Shown here in pieces: positions 16,021-23,342 of a DNA stretch of 64,000 nt. Position numbers and translations under genes: made by a program. The DNA is from CAYRPN01 sp964426135 (GTDB lineage Bacteria > Planctomycetota > Phycisphaerae > Phycisphaerales > Phycisphaeraceae). The notes beneath the pieces are model-generated. The model was not told the origin of the DNA, did not search any database, and saw nothing but the letters and a program-made list of their open reading frames with translations. The stretch covers positions 124,001 through 188,000 of the forward strand of contig CAYRPN010000001.1 in the NCBI GenBank assembly GCA_964426135.1, read 5' to 3'. Numbering within the stretch: position 1 is the first letter of the stretch; each line of letters opens with the position of its first letter.

Positions 16021-19000
16021 GGGCAAGCAGTACGCGCCGCACAGCGGACCGACACCAATTGGCCATTGATTGGAATACCGCCGCACTGCCGGCGGTGTTG
16101 GATCGCGAAAGTGCAGCCGGTATCGAGCAGGAGACCACTGATGGACACGAATGCCGAGAGCGGGCTGGACGATTCGGTAAGCCGGATGAAGGGGCGGACA
16201 CTTCTCAACCGGTACAAGGAGGCGATACCCGGACTACCGCCGAGTTCCCAGAGCGAGAGCGAAACCACCGAATAGGCAATGAACCTCTCGCTCCCGCTGG
16301 TCAGGTCGGCAAGATCAAGGGCAACCTGCGGGCAATGGAAATGCTTCGCACGTTGGAAAATGAAAGTCGGCATCCGACCGCGGCCGAAAAGCAAATCCTC
16401 ACGCAGTACACCGGTTGGGGACACTCGCCGCAGGTCTTCGACGAGATCAAAGCCGATTACTGGGAGGCGCATCTCGAAGGGGAATCCAGTTACGGCTACA
16501 AGCAGGACCCGGACGGCTTGACTCACTGGGCGGGCAAGTTCTACGAGCATCACCGGGCGCTCAAGGAATTGCTCACGCCGCAGGAATGGTCGCGTGCGGA
16601 GGCCAGCACGCTGAACGCGCACTACACGAGCCGTGAGGTCATCGAGCACGGTCTGTGGGCCACCGCGCTTCACCTGGGGTTCAAAGGCGGACGGGTGCTG
16701 GAGAACTCCGCGGGCATCGGTCACGTCATCGGACTCGTGCCTGACAATATCGCGGAGGGTAGTCGTTTCACCGCGTGCGAACTGGACAGCATTAGCGGAC
16801 GGATGCTCAAGCTGCTCTATCCAGAGGCTACGGTCCACGTCATGGGATTCCAGGATGCGAGAATCCCGCCCGACTGCCAGGATCTGACAATCGGCAACTT
16901 CCCCTTTAATAAGGAAGGATGGCCCGGCGATCAGTACCCATTCTCCCTGCACAACCAATTCTTCGCCCGCAGCCTCGACCTGACCGCGCCCGGTGGTCTG
17001 ATCGTCGCGATCACCAGCAATAGCACGATGGATTCGACCGCCTCGGCTTCCTTCCGCCGCTGGATGGCTCAGCGCGCCGACCTGGTGGGCGCCATTCGGC
17101 TGCCCAACAACACGTTCAAGAAGAACGCGGGCACGGAAGTCACCACCGACATGCTGGTGTTCCGCAAGCACGATGGCCAGCCGTTCCAACACGCCGAGGA
17201 ATTCATTCACACGTTGCCGATGGAGACGGGGAAACCATTGGCGAGCGGGCCGGAGACCGTCGAGGTCAACGAATACTTCCACCGTCACCCCGACATGATG
17301 CTCGGCCGGATGACGCGGGAAGGGAGCATGTACGAGGCCGACTCGCCGGCGCTCATCGCCCATCCAGGCAGGGAAATCGTGCCGCAGTTACAGGAGGCCG
17401 TGCAGAAGCTGCCGGCCGGCATCGCCCGCCAGTGGAGTGGGGTTCCGCCTCCGCCGCCGGAGCAAATGGCAGTCATTCATGCCGAGCCCGACCAGAAGGA
17501 AGGCAGCTACCAGATCAGGAACGGCCGCGTCTACCAGGTACGAGGCGGAGAGCTGGCCGCGCCGGACTTCGGCGACAACCCCGTGCTGGCGAGGCAGGCA
17601 CGGCACTGGATCGACCTTCGCGAGGCGGCCAAGAATCTCTTCGCCCGTGAGCTGGATGCACGAGCCGGTAACGATGAGATCGAGGCGTGCAGAAGAACGC
17701 TGTGGCGGCTGTATGACGGCTACGCTCGCGCCTACGGCCGGGTGAACAAGAGCAGCAGGCATTTCCTGAGTGACCCTGAGTCATCGATCCCGGCCGCCTT
17801 GGAGAACGAGGTCACGCAGAAGTACCGGTCTCGATTGAAGAGCGGCAAGCACGTGGACCGCCTGCGTCAGGTGTACGTGCCCGCCGACATTCTGAGCAGG
17901 CGTGTTCTGTATCCGAGCAGTCCGCCGGAGCGAGCGGAGTCGGTCGCCGATGCCGCAACCATCAGCCGTTCGTGGAGAGGCACGCTTGACCTGCACTACA
18001 TGGCGAGACTGCTCGCCAAGTCGCCAAATGATGTCAGAGAGGAAGTCATCGCCAAGGGGCTTGGCTTTGAAGATCCCACCACGGGTCGGGTTGTGCCGAG
18101 TGATGAATACCTCAGCGGCAACGTGCGCGAGAAGCTTCGCGTCGCGGAGGAAGCCGCGGCACGAGACCCCCGCTACAAGGTCAACGTCGAGCCGTTGCGA
18201 GCGGTCCAGCCGCAGCCGCTCAAGATTCACCAGATCCGATTCAGTCTCGCGGCGACATGGATGCCCACCCGCGTCGTCGAAGGATGGCTCGACCACCTGT
18301 TCTACCGCACTGGCGCCCCCGGTGCCGCCCGCGTCATCCGCGTGCCGGAGACCGGTCGTTGCATCGTGCAGTGGGATTCCCGCATCCGGGACGACGCGAA
18401 GAACACGGACACCCATGCCGGCGGCGGCGTGAAGGCTGCGCAGCTCATCGAAGATGCGCTCAACCTCAAGCTCTCCATCGCCTACGACGAGGAACACGAT
18501 CCCAGTTCCGGCAAGACGCGTTACGTCAAGAACCCGCAGCGCACCGCCGCGGCCCAGGACGCTCAGCAGAAGCTCAAGGACGCCTACTACCAGTGGGCCC
18601 GCCGGTCCGACTTCACGCCAGAGATCGAAGCGGAATACAACGCGGTCCGCAACGCCTATCGCCAGCGGCATTGGGAAGCCGCCGACTTTCGCCACTTCCC
18701 AAACGCCTCCAACACGGTGGAGCTGCGGCCGCACCAGAAGACTTCGGTGGCGCGGAACATGGTGGAGAGCAACTTGATGGCCCATCCGGTCGGCAGCGGC
18801 AAAACCTATGTCTACGCGACCACCGCGATGGAGTGGAAGCGGCTGGGTCTGGCCAACAAGCCGGTGATCGCGGTCCTCAAATCCACGCTCGGACAGGTCG
18901 AGCACGCGTTCCGCACGCTCTATCCCCAGGCGCGACTGCTGGTGCCGCGCGAGAAGGATTTCTCCCGCGAAAACCGCGAGAAGCTATTGGCCCGCATCGC

Positions 19001-21380
19001 CACGTCGGATTGCGATGCCATCATCCTCACGCACGACAACCTCAACGGCATCCCGGATGACCCGCGGCGCGAGCGGGACTACATCAATGAACGGATCGCC
19101 GTTTTTGTCGAGTCCATCCGCAAGGCGACGGAGCTGGAGGGACGTGAGACACCCACGGTCAAGCAGCTTCGGCGCTCGAAGGACAAACTGGAAGCGCGCC
19201 TCCACGAACTCCAGGACCGCAAAACCGACAACAATCTGACCTTTGAGCAACTGGGCATTGATGGTGTCATCGTGGACGAAGCCCACATGTACAAGAAGCT
19301 GGAGTTCGAGACGCAGATGGACAACATCAAAGGATTGGACAAGGGCGCTTCACAGCGAAGCTCCAGTCTGGTGATGAAGGCCCGGTTCATTCAGGAAAAG
19401 ACGGCCGGCCGCAATGTCGTGCTGGGCACGGGGACGCCCATCACCAACACGGTCGCCGAGATCTGGAACATGATGCGCTACGTCCGACCGGACCTGCTGG
19501 CCGATTACCGCGTCAGCAACTTCGACGAGTTTGCCACCGCGTTCACCGAGCCTGTCACCCAACTTGAGCAGACCGACACCGGCCAGTATCGGCACGTTAC
19601 CCGGCTCGCTCGGTTCACCAACCTGCCGGAGTTGCAAACGCTCTTTCGCAGTGCTGGCGACGTGGTTGATCCGGACGCCCTGCACATCCCCAAGCCCGCG
19701 CTCGAGGGCGGCGCCCCCAAGACGATCACGATGCCGCAAACCGAACGAGTTCGCGAGTACATGCAGTACCTCATCCGCCGTTACGAAGCGTGGAACAAGC
19801 TCACCGGCCGCGAGAAGCGGGAGAACTCGTCCGAGCCTCTGGTCATCAACGGACTGGCGAAGAAAGCGGCGCTCGACATGCGGCTCATCGACCCGCTGCT
19901 GCCCGACGATTCCGGCTCGAAACTGAATCGCGTGGTGCAGGAGGTCTTCGCCCGCTGGCAGGCTGGCCGGGCGATCGCCAGCACACAGGTTCTCTTCGCC
20001 GACTCCTACCAGAGTCCGGGCAGCGAACCCATCCCCGGACAGTTCGACGACGAGGGCAACGTCGCCCGCCGCGCTATTCCAGAAGGCAGGCGGTTCAACG
20101 TATTCAAGGACATCAAGAGCAAGCTGGTCGCGCTCGGCGTGCCCGACGAGCAGATCGAGGACATCCACGACCACGACACCAACCGAAGGAAGATGCTCCT
20201 CTTCGAGCGGGTGAACCGAGGGGAGGTGAGGGTGATCATGGGCGGAACCGAGAAGCTGGGCACCGGCGTGAACATCCAGGCCAAGCTCAAAACGCTGCAT
20301 CACATCGACGCGCCCTGGCGCCCGTCGGACATGGAGCAGCGAGAAGGCCGCATCTTGCGTCAGGGCAACAGCAACCCGACCGTCGAGATTCTTCGCTACG
20401 GCGTGGACCGCAGCTTCGACGCCAACGCCTACCAGCGGCTGGACACGAAGGAACGGTTCATCCGGTCGATCCTCAGTGGGACCAACACCGACCGCGAGGC
20501 GGAGGACGCAGGGGCCGAAGCGATTACCTCGTTCGCCGATGCCTTCGCCGCCATCAGTGGCAACCCGCTGGTCCGGGAGCGCTTCGACCTGGAAACCCGT
20601 ATCCGGCACATGGAGCGTCTCCAGTATCAGTTCGAGGCGGACCAGAGCCAGTCGCGTGACAACCTGCGGCTCGCACGATCAGAAACAGAGTCGGCGGAGA
20701 AGATGGCCGCCGAGATTCGGCGGCGGGCCGTGGCGATCCAGCCGGCGTTCGCGGATGTGGAACACCTGAGAGTCGTCACCGCCGATGGTGCCGGCGAGGG
20801 CAAGGAGAACGGATGGCGTGTGTTGGATGACTTTGTCAGGAAGCACCTCCAAGCGGCGTCCGACCAGCTCGCGCAGCAACTCCTGCTGGACAGACAGCGC
20901 CGTGAAGTGCGGGATCATCGTCGCAACATCGCGATGCCGGCGGTGACCATCAACGGCCTCGCGGTACAGCTCGAAGCATTGATCCAGTATCGCGCGCCCG
21001 ACGGCGCTATGCCCGAACGAATCTCCGAGCCGGAGATCCGCTACACGCTGCGAATCCCTGGCACGGACGTATGGAAGTCCGCCAACATCACAACGGGGCG
21101 AGGACTGGCCGAGTCAGTCGCCCGCCGGATCGCGGAGCTGGAGGACGAAGCCGGACGCCGGGACCGCATCGCCGAAACCAAGCGACGCCGCATCGTTGAA
21201 CTGGCAGGTCTGCAAGACAGGGCGTTCACTCACACCGACGAACTCGCGCAACACCGGCAACGACTTGAAGAGGTCAAAGTCGAGCTTGAGAAGTCAACGA
21301 ACGCCAAAGCCATTAAGAATGACGGCGGCGACGCGGCGGCAATCAATGGAGAGGAGGGAGACGGCAATGGGACTGTTTGA
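16017..21380 (+). CDS. Giant methyltransferase-SNF2 helicase fusion (DarB-like)
   Basis: This 1787-aa protein joins an N6-adenine-type methyltransferase to a superfamily 2 helicase. The methyltransferase half has HYTSREVIEHGLW, the SAM site VLENSAGIGHVIG and motif IV as NFPF (about 292). The helicase half has Walker A HPVGSGKT (about 923), VDEAH (about 1085), GTGTPITNT, and the C-domain TEKLGTGVNIQ with EGRILRQGN. The layout matches phage P1 DarB and relatives on conjugative elements; DarB protects incoming DNA from type I restriction. The frame opens at 15918, but the ATG at 16017 overlaps the upstream stop (ATGA) and is chosen. A coiled C-terminal tail precedes the next gene, which it overlaps by 14 bases. 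Antirestriction is inferred, not shown. Confidence 0.85.
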   Translation: MRASSTRRTADRHQLAIDWNTAALPAVLDRESAAGIEQETTDGHECRERAGRFGKPDEGADTSQPVQGGDTRTTAEFPERERNHRIGNEPLAPAGQVGKIKGNLRAMEMLRTLENESRHPTAAEKQILTQYTGWGHSPQVFDEIKADYWEAHLEGESSYGYKQDPDGLTHWAGKFYEHHRALKELLTPQEWSRAEASTLNAHYTSREVIEHGLWATALHLGFKGGRVLENSAGIGHVIGLVPDNIAEGSRFTACELDSISGRMLKLLYPEATVHVMGFQDARIPPDCQDLTIGNFPFNKEGWPGDQYPFSLHNQFFARSLDLTAPGGLIVAITSNSTMDSTASASFRRWMAQRADLVGAIRLPNNTFKKNAGTEVTTDMLVFRKHDGQPFQHAEEFIHTLPMETGKPLASGPETVEVNEYFHRHPDMMLGRMTREGSMYEADSPALIAHPGREIVPQLQEAVQKLPAGIARQWSGVPPPPPEQMAVIHAEPDQKEGSYQIRNGRVYQVRGGELAAPDFGDNPVLARQARHWIDLREAAKNLFARELDARAGNDEIEACRRTLWRLYDGYARAYGRVNKSSRHFLSDPESSIPAALENEVTQKYRSRLKSGKHVDRLRQVYVPADILSRRVLYPSSPPERAESVADAATISRSWRGTLDLHYMARLLAKSPNDVREEVIAKGLGFEDPTTGRVVPSDEYLSGNVREKLRVAEEAAARDPRYKVNVEPLRAVQPQPLKIHQIRFSLAATWMPTRVVEGWLDHLFYRTGAPGAARVIRVPETGRCIVQWDSRIRDDAKNTDTHAGGGVKAAQLIEDALNLKLSIAYDEEHDPSSGKTRYVKNPQRTAAAQDAQQKLKDAYYQWARRSDFTPEIEAEYNAVRNAYRQRHWEAADFRHFPNASNTVELRPHQKTSVARNMVESNLMAHPVGSGKTYVYATTAMEWKRLGLANKPVIAVLKSTLGQVEHAFRTLYPQARLLVPREKDFSRENREKLLARIATSDCDAIILTHDNLNGIPDDPRRERDYINERIAVFVESIRKATELEGRETPTVKQLRRSKDKLEARLHELQDRKTDNNLTFEQLGIDGVIVDEAHMYKKLEFETQMDNIKGLDKGASQRSSSLVMKARFIQEKTAGRNVVLGTGTPITNTVAEIWNMMRYVRPDLLADYRVSNFDEFATAFTEPVTQLEQTDTGQYRHVTRLARFTNLPELQTLFRSAGDVVDPDALHIPKPALEGGAPKTITMPQTERVREYMQYLIRRYEAWNKLTGREKRENSSEPLVINGLAKKAALDMRLIDPLLPDDSGSKLNRVVQEVFARWQAGRAIASTQVLFADSYQSPGSEPIPGQFDDEGNVARRAIPEGRRFNVFKDIKSKLVALGVPDEQIEDIHDHDTNRRKMLLFERVNRGEVRVIMGGTEKLGTGVNIQAKLKTLHHIDAPWRPSDMEQREGRILRQGNSNPTVEILRYGVDRSFDANAYQRLDTKERFIRSILSGTNTDREAEDAGAEAITSFADAFAAISGNPLVRERFDLETRIRHMERLQYQFEADQSQSRDNLRLARSETESAEKMAAEIRRRAVAIQPAFADVEHLRVVTADGAGEGKENGWRVLDDFVRKHLQAASDQLAQQLLLDRQRREVRDHRRNIAMPAVTINGLAVQLEALIQYRAPDGAMPERISEPEIRYTLRIPGTDVWKSANITTGRGLAESVARRIAELEDEAGRRDRIAETKRRRIVELAGLQDRAFTHTDELAQHRQRLEEVKVELEKSTNAKAIKNDGGDAAAINGEEGDGNGTV

Positions 21381-22812
21381 GTTGAACACCAAGGGGTTCA
21401 GGCAGGTGTTCGCGGATCGGTCCGTGAGCCGGATGGTCGAGGAACTGGTCGCCAACGCTTTCGATGAGAACGTCTCGCGCGTGGACGTGACCTTCGAGCA
21501 CCTTGGGGGCCAGGACTACAAGCTGAACGTGACCGACGACAGCGCCACCGGCTTCGAGGATCTCCGCGACGCCTACACGGTCTTCGGACCATCCAAGAAG
21601 AAAGGAGATCCAACCAAGCGAGGACGGTTCTGTTTCGGAGAGAAATGGGTAATCGCGAGATGCCAGGAGGTCGTGATTACCAGCACCAGCGGCCGCGTCA
21701 TTTTCGACGTCTCCAATGACAAACGCACCCATTCACCAAAGGCGACCGAACGTGGAACCGTCGTCGAGTGCCGCCTGAGAACGACCAAAGACGAGTACGT
21801 CAATGCGTGTGAGCGGCTAACGCGCATTCTAATCCCGCAGCGCATCACGCTTGCATTCAACGGACAAGCGCTTCCCAGCCGCAGCCCGCTACGCACCACC
21901 GAAGCCACTTTGCCCACGGAGTATGCCGACGAAAGCGGTGACTTGAGGCGGACAGAACGAAAGGCCCGCATTGACATCTATGAAGTCCACGCGGGAGAAG
22001 TGGCGAGTGTCTTCGAGCTTGGAATCCCGATCGTGGCGACGGGCGACGTGTTTCACTACGACGTGCGGCAGCGCGTCCCGCTCCCCATCAACCGCAACAA
22101 TGTCCATCCGAGCTATCTGAAGCGGCTGCGCGGCTCAGTGCTCGACGCCACGGCCGACCTGTTGACGCCAGAACAGGCCGCGAACAAGGGCGTCACCGAC
22201 GGCATTCCCGCAGCCATGCCTGAGACGCGAGTGGCCGTGATCACGGCCCGATTTGGGGAGAAGCGCTACGTCACCGACTTCAACCGCGAGGCCGGCGGAG
22301 AACTTTTCGCGGAAGGACACACACCTGTGCCGCCCAACGCCTTCGACGCGGAGACCTGGAAGGCGCTCAAGGCGGCCGGGGCCATCCACAGCGCCAACCA
22401 ACTGCGACCGAAGCATTATGTTCCTGCGGTCCCGCTGCCAGAAGCACGCATTACACCCGCGATGCGGAAGTTCCGGGAGTTTGCCGAACTGCTGTGCCAA
22501 CTGACGCTGAACAAGTCGATCGCGTTGTGGGCCTGGTCGGACAATCCCAACGCGGGAAATGCCGCGAGCTGCGGCCCTCACGGCGATGGCGCCATCGATA
22601 TGGCGGTCAATGCAGGGACGCTCGGCGCGGAGTGGTTTAGCGACCAACCCGCGACCTGCCCGCGGAACATCGACCTCTTGATCCATGAGTTGGGCCACCA
22701 CGCCGGCGCGATGGATTGCACCCGTGAGCACGCGGATGAAATGACCCGCATCGCAGCGACATTGGCGGTGCTGATGCTGACACGGCCAATGTTGTTCGAC
22801 GACTACCGCTAG
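21367..22812 (+). CDS. GHKL ATPase fused to an HExxH metallopeptidase-like domain
   Basis: The N-terminal 170 residues form a GHKL (Hsp90/MutL-type) ATP-binding fold: N-box ELVANAFDE (26-34, with N30), G1-like DDSATGF (57-63) and a glycine loop GRFCFGEKW. The C-terminal third carries LLIHELGHHAG, a zinc metallopeptidase HExxH motif (H440, E441, H444), with acidic residues further on that could be the third ligand. I know no named family with this pairing. The start at 21367 follows GGAGGGAG at good spacing; the frame is open from 21196 but that part lies inside the upstream gene. It overlaps the methyltransferase-helicase by 14 bases, so all three genes form one operon. ATP-gated proteolysis is a hypothesis. 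Confidence 0.75.
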   Translation: MGLFELNTKGFRQVFADRSVSRMVEELVANAFDENVSRVDVTFEHLGGQDYKLNVTDDSATGFEDLRDAYTVFGPSKKKGDPTKRGRFCFGEKWVIARCQEVVITSTSGRVIFDVSNDKRTHSPKATERGTVVECRLRTTKDEYVNACERLTRILIPQRITLAFNGQALPSRSPLRTTEATLPTEYADESGDLRRTERKARIDIYEVHAGEVASVFELGIPIVATGDVFHYDVRQRVPLPINRNNVHPSYLKRLRGSVLDATADLLTPEQAANKGVTDGIPAAMPETRVAVITARFGEKRYVTDFNREAGGELFAEGHTPVPPNAFDAETWKALKAAGAIHSANQLRPKHYVPAVPLPEARITPAMRKFREFAELLCQLTLNKSIALWAWSDNPNAGNAASCGPHGDGAIDMAVNAGTLGAEWFSDQPATCPRNIDLLIHELGHHAGAMDCTREHADEMTRIAATLAVLMLTRPMLFDDYR

Positions 22813-22825
22813 TTGGTCGAATCTA

Positions 22826-23200
22826 TTACCCCGAGCATGACTCCTTGGGTGCCTGGTCGAGACCGTATTTTAATTCCACATCCACGTGGAACACTCGATT
22901 CATGGTACCGAGCGCGTTTTGGACGCACTGCGACGGCGGGCAGTGAACGCCGGGCATGTCACAGCAGCCGGGATCGCAGCACCAGCGGTCATCGACGATG
23001 AACTTGAATTCGTATTCTCCCGGAGACAGATTCAACGAGGTATTCCAGTTCCCCGTCTTGTCGTTCTTCATGGGGGTTTCGGTGCTGGACCAACCGTTGA
23101 AGGTTCCCGCAAGGAATACCTTCGATGCCCATGGTGCCTTGCAGGTAAACCTAACGGTCGGGGATTTCACCCCGACGGCTTTGGGAGGAGTTGTTGCCAT
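22826..23200 (-). CDS. Cys-rich AMPK/isoamylase-type glycogen-binding domain protein
   Basis: A single CBM48/AMPK1-CBM-like domain: VRFTCKAPWASKVFLAGTFN, GWS, then PGEYEFKFIVDD and the closing strand NRVFHVDVE. Such domains normally bind alpha-glucans. Here the loop that usually reads DP...PNPFG is packed with cysteines (WCCDPGCCD, then VHCPPSQC), suggesting metal binding or disulfides. There is no signal peptide, so it is probably cytoplasmic. It lies downstream of a leftward ECF-type promoter (23258-23285), which supports a role in the metal response. The frame reaches 23233, but the ATG at 23200 fits a leader of about 50 bases. A second Cys-rich relative lies at 57083. The 3' end is 13 bases from the convergent operon. 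Confidence 0.8.
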   Translation of the reverse strand: MATTPPKAVGVKSPTVRFTCKAPWASKVFLAGTFNGWSSTETPMKNDKTGNWNTSLNLSPGEYEFKFIVDDRWCCDPGCCDMPGVHCPPSQCVQNALGTMNRVFHVDVELKYGLDQAPKESCSG

Positions 23201-23257
23201 GTTGATTCTCACTCGATGTTTGACCAACGACACGATAACGCTCTATCCCAAAGTTGG

Positions 23258-23285
23258 AACGCTTCAATCGGTGGCTCGGGTTCAA
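23258..23285 (-). promoter_or_regulatory. ECF-type promoter (leftward), for the 22826 gene
   Basis: Minus strand: TTGAACC with GAACC at 23283-23279, a 17-base spacer, then CGTT at 23261-23258. The same motif recurs through the right part of the window. It is back-to-back with the rightward promoter at 23306. Confidence 0.75.
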
Positions 23286-23305
23286 TGCCGATCCGCCATA
23301 TTTCG

Positions 23306-23333
23306 TTGAACCCGGACGCGCATCGCCGTCGTT
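23306..23333 (+). promoter_or_regulatory. ECF-type promoter (rightward), for the P-ATPase/CusBA operon
   Basis: TTGAACC with GAACC at 23308-23312, a 17-base spacer, then CGTT at 23330-23333. The expected start of transcription (about 23340-23342) falls on the ATG at 23343, so the message may be leaderless. About 60 bases from here into the gene are nearly repeated at 63373-63437. Confidence 0.75.
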
Positions 23334-23342
23334 CCGTTGGGT

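Noticed and set aside
19350..20609. 419-aa open frame on the minus strand
   Set aside because: It lies antisense to the helicase half of the 1787-aa gene. No start signal, no domain.
23279..23285. GGTTCAA-type motifs as tRNA T-arms
   Set aside because: GGTTCAAT resembles a T-loop, but no acceptor stem, D-arm or anticodon arm surrounds any copy, and the copies have a fixed distance to CGTY.
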